64,000 bases of DNA from Nemertoderma westbladi (lineage: Eukaryota; Xenacoelomorpha; Nemertodermatida; Nemertodermatidae). A program made the translations under genes and the position numbers. The notes under the pieces are model-generated. The model was not told the DNA's origin. It did no database searches and saw only the letters and a program-made list of their open reading frames with translations. Shown here piece by piece: positions 46,130 to 57,360 of the stretch. Numbering within the stretch: position 1 is the first letter of the stretch; every line of letters begins with the position of its first letter. The stretch covers positions 26,759 to 90,758 of the forward strand of contig JAUCBJ010001232.1 of assembly GCA_032718475.1 (NCBI GenBank). Direction: 5' to 3'.

Positions 46130-48236
46130 AAATAGATCTCGTCTAAGCAGGCGTAGAAGAACATCCCACCGTCAGAAATTGCCTGATTTGCCTCCAGCTG
46201 TTAGAAGGCAAATAAATAACACAAACTTAGGTAGTACAGAACCCACAGACCAAATAATTAAAATAGAAAGACTCCCTACTATAGTAGATGAGCCTGAAAT
46301 AATTAGGCCTGTTCCCGAAGCCACCCTTTCTGTGGTAGAGACACCTGTACTCCCTGAACCTACCTCTAAATTCCCTCTGCACAGCACCAAGCTACCTGTG
46401 CCCAGCAGAACAGCCCATGAGACAGTTCATGTCCTGGACTCCGAGCGAAATATTCATGATTTGTCGCCCGTTGTCCCTCATCCGCCCGCTACAACGTTGG
46501 CGACTCCCGCTTCGGCGGTCGAATGGGTGGACGAGAGACGGCGGGGGATGGATATCCTGCTCGGGCAGATGCAAGAGACTGTCCAGCAATTCAAGGGCAC
46601 AGTAAGGGAAAGTAGGCTAGAGTTGCAAGAAGTGCAGCAAAGTATCGCGCTAGAACGCGATAAATTAGTAAATACTCAAAAGGGTATACCGCCACCCTCT
46701 GTAACAATGTGTCAACCTGTTAGGTCTGAAGTATCTCATGCGCAAGGTGTGGAGCCTACACGCATATATACTGCTAGCGAAGTAGAAACTCCTATAGTGA
46801 ACCCTATTAAGGGTAATTATAGACCTGTTGATAATGACATTCCCTACAGAACTGACCATAATCCGAGAAATTTATATACCGATAACTCGATATTAAATAA
46901 CACGATGGCCCAAGAAAGTTTTACGCATCAAATGGCTAGAACCGAAGCCCGGCAAGCGGTAAAGGTGGGAGAGATCGTCAAGTTCAATGGAGATGAGATG
47001 AAATGGTTACCTTTTAATGAATATTACAAAGATAACATACAGAACTCTGTACTATCTAATGGAGAGAAACTTAGATTCCTCATCGAGTGCTTGGAAGGAT
47101 CTCCCAAGTTAATGGCGTTAAAGTTTATTGGACATCCAGACGGATTAAGGCAAGTTTGGGATACCCTAAACTTCAGGTATGGTAATAGGAATAACATAGC
47201 TGGGTATTTGTATGCAAAGTTGGTAGCGCCCCGAAAGTTTATTAGCAGCGGGATTATAGAGTTTTCCGATGAGATTCAGGAGATCTGCAGACAATTAGAT
47301 TGGTTAGGTAAGTCTCATGAGTATCAGAGTGCTTTGGTTATTAGAGCAGTGGCTTCTACTTTACCGAAGGGTGGAGTAGGTACACGCTGGGACAAGAAAG
47401 TGTTGTATATGATGGAACAACAACAACGAGACCCTACCATGGCTAATCTCATGTCATTCTTGGATGGCGAAGTGAAATTACAACTCATAAAGCAGTCCAG
47501 AGAGAAGACATCGGAAAGTAAGGTAAGTGAGAAACCTGTTTCTAGGAGAAAGGTAACACCAGTGTGTTATACCTACGACGGCGAAAGCCAGACTTCTCAA
47601 GGAGAGGATAGCGGGAAAGACACTGAAAGATCTTATTATGTCAATAAAACGCCTAAAGAACAGGTAAGTAAATTCAAGTCTCGAACCAATGACAGGAGAG
47701 AACAGGTAAGAAAAACTCCTCCTACGTCTCCCAAGAGAATTCAGGTGAGAAAGCCCGAAGAAAGAACGAGTGTACATAATGTTATTCAAAATAAGGTAAG
47801 TAACATCAAACCGAAATGTGCGCTATGTGACGGGACCCACCGTTTGAATATGTGTGATGAATTCCTGAAGAAATCATTAGCGGAGAGACGGGAAGTCATG
47901 TGGGATAAGCGGTTGTGTTATAATTGCCTCAGACAAGGACACCAACGGCGAACCTGTTACTCCGACACAAGGTGTGCAAAGTGTGGTGCGAAACATCATA
48001 TCTTGTTGCACACTGAATCTGAGCGAAACAGCCAGAGTCAGGTAAGTGATTCCGAACTACATGTCCAATTCAGTGATGTGAACGACACTGACCAAAGTTC
48101 TGAGATGGAAGGATTCTATACAGATGAATTCTCCGACGAAAATGAATCCTGTTACATGATAAATACCGCAGTGTATCGAGCACTTACGTATGAAAAAGAC
48201 ACAGACAGCGACCTCATCCTAACTACTTCTGAGTGA
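46128..48236 (+). pseudogene. BEL/Pao gag, final segment with zinc knuckles
   Basis: The frame resumes just after the poly(A) tail with a basic stretch (NRSRLSRRRRTSHRQK). A BEL-type Gag core lies around 46960-47480 (VKFNGDEMKWLPFNEYYKD, SNGEKLRFLIECLEGSP, LRQVWDTLNFRYGN). Paired Cys/His zinc-binding motifs follow (about 47817-48008): CALCDGTHRLNMC, RLCYNCLRQGHQRRTC, RCAKCGAKHHILLH, the arrangement seen in BEL/Pao Gag for RNA binding. The segment stops at a TGA (48234-48236) with pol following in the same frame. The ATG at 45984 belongs to the LINE tail and is not its natural start. Confidence 0.85.
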
Positions 48237-51200
48237 CAACCATCTTGGAAAGCGCCACCTTCCAATGTAGGAATCCGAGAATTTCCTGTAGTACAGGTAA
48301 GGGTTCACGGACCTAAAAGGAGTTATGTAGTGAACGCCCTCCTTGACTCCGACAAAGAACTAGCCGAAGACATATTTGCTGGACAACCCAAGTTCCGAAC
48401 TAAGAACTTCACTACCACCCAAGTGGAACCTTATAACTGGGACGAGGACGATTTCACCCAGCAGCTGGAAATACCTAGATTCGACACCGATTACCCTGGA
48501 GTGCAAATACTCATCGGTGAAAACGCGCATAAAGCGCTCGAGACATTGGAGAAACGGCCCGCTCAACCGCAACCATTACAACCTTATGCGGGAAGAACTA
48601 GAGTGGGTTGGTACTTTACTGGCCCTTCCCGTAGAACTCTCATGGAAAGATTACCGAAAGATCAGGTATATCAAGTGCGAGAATGGGAAGTTGAGAACAG
48701 TGAGTTAGACGATCCAACTGAGGGAACTCCATACTCCTCAGACAACGACGATATACACCAACTCTTCGATGAGGAGAATACAATCGATCTCCTTAAGGAA
48801 AACGAGACTTGGCAAAACCAAGTGAACTTATGTCAGCTCCTTCTTCCATCAGAACGAGACGAATATAATGACGAGCTTAATGACGTCATTGAACGTTATA
48901 ATGCCAAGACTCGGGATGAACACGCCGTACGATTCTTTACTCAAGAGGCTGTAGAGCCCAATTCGTACGATAAGGCCCTATCGGTAGAAGAAGAAAGAGC
49001 CAAGCAGATCCAAGAGACAACTACCTGTTTTCTTAAAGATCAAGGTAGATATGAAATCGGTCTTCCTTTCCGAAAGCGAGAACCAAAGTTCATTAACAAC
49101 ATACCCTTGGCAGAGAAAAGAATTGCTCAACTACACCGACGCCTTACGGCAAATTCTTCAGCTAAAGAAATGTATCAAACGCAGTTGAAGAAATTTATTA
49201 GCAAGGGATATGCGGAACGAGTACCGGAAGAAACACCTATAACTGAAATAACGTATTATTTAACTCACCATTACGTTCCCAAACCCGGTAAACCTCATGA
49301 AGTACGAGTAGTGTTTGATGGATCCACCCTCTACATGGGCCAATCCCTTAATTCCGAGTTGTTACCCGGACCCAACTTACTCCAATCCTTGTTGGGAATA
49401 CTTTTAAGATTAAGACAATATTCAGTTGCTTTTGCCTCAGATATAGAAGGTATGTTCTTACAAGTCAAGGCACTGGATAAGGATTGAGATAGCCTACGAT
49501 TTCTGTGGTGGCCTGAAGGAGACCTCAACCAGAAACCGGTGGAGTACTGGATGACCATCCAGGCTTTTGGAATAATCTCAAGCCCTTCAAACGCCTGTTC
49601 AGTGGTGCGCACCACTGCGGATGACAATCGAGAAGCCTTCTCTAAAGAGGTGATTGACAATATCAAACGAGACATATACATGGACGATAATCTAAAGTCC
49701 CTTCCATCAGTCGAAGAAGCCATTGAGGTCGCTAAAGGAACGGTAGAGTGCTTAAAAATAGGTGGATTTCGATTAACTAAATTCACCAGCAACTCCCGTG
49801 AGTTTCTGGAATCGATCCCGGTGGAAGATCGAGGAGCGAAAGACCTGGATCTAGTAAAAGATGATCTCCCAGAAACTAAGACCATTGGTTTGAAATGGGA
49901 CACAGAAAGAGATATCCTGTTTTTCCAACTAAAACAGCGAGATAATCCAGTTCGGACTAAACGGATTTGTTTAAGTATCCTGAGCACTTATTTCGATCCA
50001 TTGGGATTTATTAGCCCAGTTATATTGATTGCTCGGAGTTTAGTACAACAAATGTGGCTTGAAAACCACTCATGGGACGATCCACTTAAGGGAGAATTAT
50101 TAAAGAAGTGGATGAAATGGGAAGATTCTTTACCAGCCATCGAGAACTTTATAATTTCCCGTTCATATTTTGGTCATGTTCTCCCTACGTATTCCTATCA
50201 ACTCCATGTGTTTGGAGACGCCAGCGATATGGGAATAGGTATAGTAGCCTACCTAAGAGTAGAAACTCCAGATGGAATCAAGGTTGCCTTGGTTACCTCT
50301 AAGGCGTTGATAAACAACAAGTTGAAGGTTCCTCGAGCGGAGTTAAAGGCAGCTCTATACGCTACAGCCATCGGCCGGAATGTAACAGAACAGATCGACT
50401 ATCCACTGGAGAAAACTGTCTATTGGACCAACGCTTTACTCGTGTTGGAGTATATAACCAATGAAGTCTGTCAGTTCAGTGTCTTCGTTACCAACAGAGT
50501 AGCCATTATACTCAGTCGCACAACGATGGATCAATGGAGACATTGCCCCGGAACGATTAATCCAGCAGACATCGCTTCCAGGGGAGCAACTCCACAAGAA
50601 CTGGTAGATACTCCAGACTGGTTAGGTGGACCCGACTTCCTCTACAAAGAAGAAGAAGAATGGCCTCCTCATCTTACTACCACAGAGATTAGACAGGCCA
50701 AGGGAGCGGAGAAAGTCAAACCTAAAACTCGGGCGAGTAAATCGAAGTTATTCAAACCCACGGTAGATCTGTCTGTACTACATACTTCCGGAGACGACGC
50801 TTTGGATCAGAAACCCACAGCCACAAATAAACTTGTTATGGAAATCCGTGAGAAGGATTGGAAATCTGGAATACCAGACGTCTCGCAAGGACTCTCACCT
50901 CTCCTGCAGAGAGCGATACATCACTACAGTTCCTGGAATCGGCTCTGTAAGGCCGTTACATATTTAAAGAGATGTTTTCACCATCACTACTCCAGGATGA
51001 AGACCAAAGGTGATAACGCTCCAATCACATCAGTGCAGGTCCATGTTATTAAAGATCTTCCCAAATATAAGGTACCCGACAGGTTTCTGAAGGAGAAGAT
51101 CAGTTATCAGGAGCATGAAGAAACCAACAAACAGATGCTGAGACTCCTGCAATGCTATGAGGATTCCGATAAGTATTTCCTGTTGTTGAGAAATCCACAG

Positions 51201-52562
51201 ATGCGCTTAAGAGATCGTTTCTCTAGCACAATGATAGATGGGTTGATACGTGTTGGAGGAAGATTAACGAATGCTCCATTATCCTTTGACACTAAGTTTC
51301 CCATACTCATTAGAAATCTTGAAATACAAGTCAAGATGATTGTAGATGTTCACAGCAAACTTTATCATGCTGGTAGAGAACGAGTTCTTAGCGAAATTCG
51401 AACTCGCTATTATTTTTATAAACCCCGTAGAGCTCTGAACCAAGTTTTTAGGAACTGCATACCCTGTAGGAAAGCATTCAGTAGGCCTTTAACACAGCGA
51501 GAGGCAGAATTACCTAGGGAACGAGTAAGCTTCTATGAACCACCCTTTACTAATACCGGTGTAGATTTATTTGGCCCTATTGAAGTATATCGTGCTAGGA
51601 CTATAGTCAAGAGATGGTGCGTAATCTTTATTTGTATGACTTGTAGAGCTATCCATCTCGATATGGTGAACGATTTATCTACCAACAGCTTTCTATTAAG
51701 CTTACGACGACAGATCGCTCGCTTTGGCACTAGTAACACGATGAGATCTGATAAGGAAACAAACTTCATTGGTACAAACAATGAAATCAAAGCTTACGTC
51801 AAAGATTGGAACCAAAGACAGGTGGACGATCAGCTACGAGTAACAGCGTCTAGCTGGACCTTCAACGCCGCCGACGCCCCTTGGTGGGGAGGAAGTTGGG
51901 AGAGATTAATAAGAAGTGTGAAGACCGCATTTCACTTTATAGTGCCTTGCCGCGCGTATCTCACCGACAAACTTTTGCGGACGTTAATGGAGGAAATCGC
52001 CGCCTATCTCAACGAGAGACCGCTTATGCCAGTCTTATCGAGTCCCGATTCCCTAGAAGCGCTAACACCCGCACACTTCCTGCTGAAGAAACCTGTAGCC
52101 ATGCTCCCACAATCGGAAATCACAGACGGAGACGAATACTGCCGGCAAACTTGGCAACTCATGCAGTTGTTATCCCGTCGTTTCGCTGACCATTTCGAAA
52201 AACATTATCTGCCCATGCTACAACTTCGAACTAAGTGGTTTGCGCAGCAAGAAAACGTCAGCGCTGGAGACATGGTTCTTATTGTGGATGTAGATCTTCC
52301 ACGTAAGTGGTGGCAGACAGGTCGTATCTTCGAGACTCACATCTCGGATGACGGTTTGGTGCGATCGGTAGAACTCGTCGTCATGCGACGTAACTTCAAG
52401 AAACCGGGAATTGTCTTCGAGACGCAGCAGCTCAATCGCCCAGTTGGTCGCTTATGTTTACTGGAAAGAGACAGAGAACTCTCCGGAAACTATGGGAGGC
52501 AAGATACTCTTCCCACGACCACCTCCCTAATCCAACAAACATCTAGGGACTCCCCAGCTTAG
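48237..52562 (+). pseudogene. BEL/Pao pol: protease, reverse transcriptase, RNase H, integrase
   Basis: Pol follows gag in frame after one TGA. Domains in order: a degraded aspartic protease (ALLDSDKELAEDIF, where DSG is expected; later ILIGEN); reverse transcriptase with VRVVFDGST, motif A ASDIEGMF and YMDD (49677-49688); RNase H beginning VFGDASDMGIG; and integrase with an HHCC-like zinc region (HSKLYHAGR ... CIPC) and D-D-E positions in GVDLFGP, SDKETNF and GGSWERLIR. PWWGGSWERL is characteristic of BEL/Pao. A TGA at 49485-49487 interrupts the RT between motif A and YMDD, in the same frame. This lesion and the protease change make the copy non-functional on its own. Confidence 0.9.
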
Positions 52563-54200
52563 TAGCATATGGAGTGGGTGTGTGACCATATTATTTTATA
52601 TTCTTATTATTTTATATTTATGTATGTATTATTATGTAATATTATTATAATCGTTTTATTTAATTTTATTTAGTAGCATGTTATTTTAGCGATTATTTAG
52701 TAGATTAGTGCAATATATTCGCGTTTATTACGTAATTACTTATATTATATTTAGTGCGACGGCGAGAAATAATTCTTTTTCTCTTTCCTTACTGTCCGTA
52801 TCATATTATAAATACGTGACTACAGTAAGATGAAATCTCCGTACTTATTAAAGTACAATAAAGCCACTACTATATTCAAGTATTATTGGTAGGCAGAGTA
52901 TTAGGAATGCAAAGTTCAGATCCTCGTGTCTCGGCTAAACCAAGCTCTGGGTAGACCTTGGAAACGACTTGCCTCTTCTCACTGACATTGCTTCGTGCGA
53001 TATTGCTCTCATACCATATATTAAATAATACATATAGTAGCGTGATGTCCCTTTGACAGTAGCGTATAACGCAAAAATAAATCTGTTAAACCCTTTGACC
53101 ATCTGTAATTCTAGTCGATTAAGATATCGCGGCACCCACCGATATACTTGAAAGACAAAATTCTAGAATCAGTGGTTAACGTCCCCAGACTTGTTCTGGA
53201 ATAAACCGGTGCCCATCCTAAATATTAATTATTAATATTTATAAAATCTGTCGAAATTTTAGATCCTTTAAAATTCTAGTTGATTAAGATATCGTAGCAC
53301 TTACCGATACTCTTAAAAGGTCAAAATTCCTAGAATCAAGGATCCCAGTCCCCAGACACGTTCTGGAATAAAATTGTGTCTATTTAACATTCAATAATAA
53401 AATTTACGGGAATAAATTTAAATTCATATATTTTAATGAATTTAATAAATTGTTATTTTTATACAATTTATAACATTCCCAAAATTCCTTTAATTAATAG
53501 ATCCTGGGAGCGGAGATTCACTCTATTAAATGTATTTGTGTACGAGAATCTCCAATATAGTCAATAGCCGATAAAATTCATAAAATCATATATAGGGAGA
53601 AATATTGACAATTAAAGAATTACTATTAAATAGCATCCCAGATCTGTATGCATGAGAATTACCCTAATTCTACCGCTAGCTTTCCATAATGTCACCATGG
53701 CAACAACCACGCTAGAATTAGAAGTGAGTTAAAAGAATAAAAAGCTTGCTCATTGAATAGCATAAGGAATAAATAGCACACCGCTAGTATCCAGGGATAC
53801 ATAATAACAACGTGACATTCTGGAAGGCACTTGACTAACGGACAAATGACCCGAATGTGTGATAGAATTTGTACCATTTGTGACAGTTACGTGGAATTTG
53901 TGCGTTTGTAGGTGAATGTTACTACTAAGGTGTGTTTACAGTAGTGAGTCGCAATTGTGAAAGTAGCCCTAACTCTCCAGTAAGAACCTGAAGTATATCT
54001 AAGCCTTTGGGACGGACAGTGGAGTGACTTGTGCCGGTTAGCATTGTCGTTGTGTAGCTACATCGTTGGCGAAAGCACAGCGACGACGGTACGTTGGCGC
54101 TGAGGATCTTGCACTGTCCGGGGGCAGAGAGGGGTAGGCAGCGACGCCCGCTCGCCTAAATATAAACTCATTATAATATGGAAAAACTTATATAGCAGAT
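52563..54200 (+). other. Non-coding spacer inside the BEL element
   Basis: AT-rich, with no supported ORF between integrase and the third coding region. It holds a ~166-bp tandem duplication. The 53880-54200 part could be the 5' leader of a separate transcript for the downstream ORF. Confidence 0.5.
53108..53385 (+). repeat. ~166-bp diverged tandem duplication
   Basis: Copies begin AATTCTAGTCGATTAAGAT (53107) and AATTCTAGTTGATTAAGAT (53273). They share GTCCCCAGAC and GTTCTGGAATAAA blocks, with AT-rich spacers after each. Confidence 0.8.
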
Positions 54201-55331
54201 ATGATTGAGTTGATAGAAGATGATCTTGGTATCAGGGAGCGATATACTCTACCTTTACAAGCGTTTGTTGATAGCTTGATACGCGTCGACGCCGGTCCAA
54301 CTACTACGGAAGACGATGGTCGTTATATCTAACCGCCAATGTCCCAGGAGCAACTTGCGCGTGGGTTGGACTGTAGAAAATTCACCGCTCGCTTTGCGCA
54401 TCGTAAATGGTACGTATATGGACTTCTTAACTACTGGTCATCCTATCGACCTACACGATACGAACGATATAGACACCAAAAGGGAAATGGTTTTATTTAA
54501 ATATCATACCCAGCGGAAGTGGAACGATAAACTGAGACTCGAACACGAAAATTCTATTCGAAACCGACTCGAAAGTGCAGATGTTAAAGAGCCGGATAAA
54601 CGCAGCGACTTCACTGAATACCGGGAATTCTTGAGAGAAACCTATCTCGATATGACCAGTCAACAGAATCTAGAAACTCGGTATCCTCAAGGCATACATC
54701 ATGACCGCATAGTAGAACTCAAACGGCTCTATTCCACTATGATGTATCTTACCGCCGATCGACCGCTACCTGTTGTACCGGATAGCTTCGAACGGATGGA
54801 GGAATATTGTAAGCTGGAGAAAGATCACTCGCGTTCCCCCTACAAGACGTGCGTTTTTGGTATTATTGCGATGAATGCCCAAGACCCAACCAACAAACGG
54901 AAAGACATAAACATCCGCGGAGACGTTGCACTAAACACGGTTTTACTCGCTATACTGGCGGGAGTTTCGAGCGAAATTTGTTTGACCTATCACCTACGCT
55001 CGTTCGACTCAGACGATCCTTAAATAAACCAATGATCAGAGTTTTGGAATACTCGATCAGACCTCCTCATTCCCTAATGAGACCTCAGACTCTTGATCCT
55101 ATTAGTATGACGGAACCTCCCGAGCTGTACTCACTGTTCAAAGATCTAGTGTTACCTGAACAATTAGTCGGTGGCACCCCGGTTGTGGGCTTCCTAGATA
55201 TTAGCCCATCCTACCTAGCCGGATTGGGACGCAGACATTTAATATCGCTGTTTAACCCTTACCATCGTCCCGGCTTAACACGATATAACCTGTCACCAAA
55301 GTGGCGGAGAGCGTTGTACCAAATGAGTTAG
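54201..55331 (+). pseudogene. Third coding region of the BEL element, unknown function, frameshifted
   Basis: Three overlapping open segments read as one protein of roughly 370 residues broken by two frame changes. The first, from the ATG at 54201 to the TAA at 54330-54332, begins MIELIEDDLGIRERY. The second, 54316-55023, is hydrophilic and rich in Glu, Arg, Asp (FTEYREFLRETYLDM; YPQGIHHDRIVELKRLY). The third, about 55005-55331, includes MIRVLEYSIRPPHSLMRP and GFLDISPSYLAGLGRRHLISL. There is no signal peptide and no clear transmembrane segment, so it is not an obvious envelope gene. I recognise no family. It lies where some LTR elements carry an extra ORF, between integrase and the 3' LTR. 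Coding character is inferred from long open frames and amino-acid composition. Confidence 0.5.
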
Positions 55332-55461
55332 ACGCTATTCTACAAAGATCAGAAAAGGAACTTACGCTTGTTCAGATAAACGTAAATTGCACTAGCAAGT
55401 CCAAGCGGTAAACAAGGTAACTATATCTCAGTTCGATCGGGAAATCCAGAATCTCTAAGAA

Positions 55462-55922
55462 GTTATCGAACTTGTACGACCCTATTCTCCGCGAGAATTT
55501 TTGGACGGACACATCCAACGACAAGCGGAGGAAAATCAGCTCGAGGAGAAGCATATCGAAATGGACGAGACACCGACCGTAACCCTAACCTTCTGATGCA
55601 ATTGTATTGCACCCTTCGCCCAGGAGTTATAGCCCTCCTAGTAAAGTGGCTCGCCCCAAAGAGAAAAGGACTCTTGCTAGCCTCAAAAAAACGTTATCGA
55701 ACTTGGACGATCCTATTCTCTGCGAGAGTTTTTGGATGAACGTATCCAGCTACGAGCAGAGGAAAATCAGCTCGAGGAGAAGCATATCGAAACGGCGGAT
55801 ACCCCGACCATAATCCTACACCTTCTGATGCAATCATATTGCACCCTTCACCCAGGAGTTATGGCCCTCCTAGTAAAGTGGCTCCCCCCAAAGAGAAAAT
55901 GACTCTTGCTAGCCTCAAAAAA
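55462..55922 (+). repeat. 231-bp tandem duplication before the 3' LTR
   Basis: Copies start GTTATCGAACTTG at 55462 and 55693 and share GAGGAAAATCAGCTCGAGGA and CCCAGGAGTTAT blocks. Both can be read as REFLD.. then AEENQLEEKHIE, so the repeated unit may once have been coding, perhaps a tail of the third coding region. Stops now interrupt it. Confidence 0.85.
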
Positions 55923-56032
55923 CTCGTAAACGCCGTCTGCGTAAGAAAGACTAACTGTTTAGAGTATTTTTATATTTTAGAAACTGTGATTTGTTATATT
56001 TTATAGACTTAAATCCCATTTTCTGGGAGCGG

Positions 56033-57202
56033 TGTAAAGGCTTTTGCGGAATTGGCCGGTTATTTTCCCCGTAAAGTACTCTGTAGTTGGTTTAACAGGC
56101 ATAAAAGGCCGTGTCCTTACTGTACTGGTGTTTTAGAGGACATAAAAGCCATTTCTTCTGTATGTGTACTTTAGTGGACATAATTAGTAATTCTATGACG
56201 CAATACGCCGAATCCTCTTGAAACAGTGTAGCTACCATGACGACGGCTAACAGCTGATATTGCCACGTAGAACATCTCTTTGTTCTTTGTTCTCTCTTTG
56301 TCCGGTCGACCAATCAGAGCGTTTTTTGACTCTGTGTTGAAGGTTGTATATAGAAACTCGTGGAGTTGAGTCAGTATGTGATTTTGCCCAGAGCCTAAGA
56401 ACACCGGCTTTGGAACCTCCGTGTTTCAGTCTTTAGCTCAACATTAGTAGGCTTAATTATAGAACGTATATCTGTTATCTCACTTAACATACATACCATA
56501 CCAAATCATAACATTACTCACATAACTTAACTTAACATTTTGCTGCTTTTACTGTCGGTTATTCATTATATTTGTTGATGGAATATTATATTTGGAATAC
56601 TGATAAATAATCAGACACCCCAATCTTCTTGATATACTAAAGGTTAGAGAGACCGGATACATATAACGATTGCGACTTACATTAAGTGGTTTGAAGTGAA
56701 TCTAATGCTATTTCATAGGCCCTACATAAATTATCTGTTGTTCTCCTTATATGTGACTAAAATTAGTGAAGGTCGGCAGATTAGTGTGCAGCATTGTGCA
56801 GTATTGTGTATGATTGTGATTGATAACAAAGCATCTCCTAAAGAATGCGCCATATACGTGAATCTATAGCCATTCTGTTGTGTCTAGTTTAAGTCATAAC
56901 TCTGTTTACATATTTAGAGCGCCACGTCCTAAAGGAACTGTTAATATTTCCCGAAAGTGAATAATATTTGTCAGAGATTATATATTGCGATCAGTCGAAT
57001 AATACAGTAGGCTTACACCGCAATCAAGTTAAGCTTCCGAATCCAGTCTCCCGGGTATATCCAGCGGGTGAATGGTTGCGCATAGACTGGCTTCAGCTAA
57101 TGTAGTGTATCAAATACTTGTCATAGGCTAAAGACGATCTATCATCTCAAAGACATCCCAATTTGGCAGGTTAAACTGCTAAAGGTCTTAAAAGCGCAAA
57201 CA
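56033..57202 (+). repeat. 3' LTR of the BEL/Pao element
   Basis: 1170 bp, beginning TGTAAAGGC right after a purine-rich GGGAGCGG tract (likely plus-strand primer) and ending GCGCAAACA before the target duplication AGCTA. It carries 49 bp near 56538 that the 5' LTR lacks and otherwise differs from it by about eight bases by eye. Confidence 0.95.
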
Positions 57203-57207
57203 AGCTA

Positions 57208-57310
57208 GAAGATTATCTGCATGGAGTTTGTAGATTGGGGCCAGCCACTCTCGTTGGGAGTACAGGGGGTCTGGTAGTGGGTGGGTGCCACCAAGAGCTA
57301 ACAAGGCATA
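57208..57310 (-). pseudogene. Other half of the endonuclease-type element split by BEL
   Basis: The minus-strand frame reads LPDPLYSQREWLAPIYKLHADNLL up to the BEL target site and joins in frame with the block at 35923 and below. It matches the segment preceding the Cys/His and endonuclease region of that element. Further upstream is replaced by the minisatellite. Confidence 0.45.
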
Positions 57311-57360
57311 GAGTGCATCATCAGTGAATAGAATAACAGACTAATAAAAATAATAGCAGA

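Larger units (their letters stand above)
35929..57202 (+). mobile_element. BEL/Pao LTR retrotransposon, 21.3 kb with nested insertions (~16 kb without)
   Basis: Near-identical LTRs lie at 35929-37049 and 56033-57202. They begin TGTAAAGG and end GCGCAAACA, and are flanked by a perfect 5-bp target duplication AGCTA (35924-35928 and 57203-57207), a length usual for BEL/Pao. In order it holds a 2.3-kb leader, gag in three pieces, protease/RT/RNase H/integrase, a 1.6-kb spacer, an extra coding region and a purine-rich GGGAGCGG tract before the 3' LTR. Gag is split by an RTE-like LINE and a CR1/Jockey-like LINE. By eye about eight substitutions plus one 49-bp indel separate the LTRs, so insertion is recent. 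In-frame stops make this copy defective. The primer-binding site after 37049 was not identified. Confidence 0.93.
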
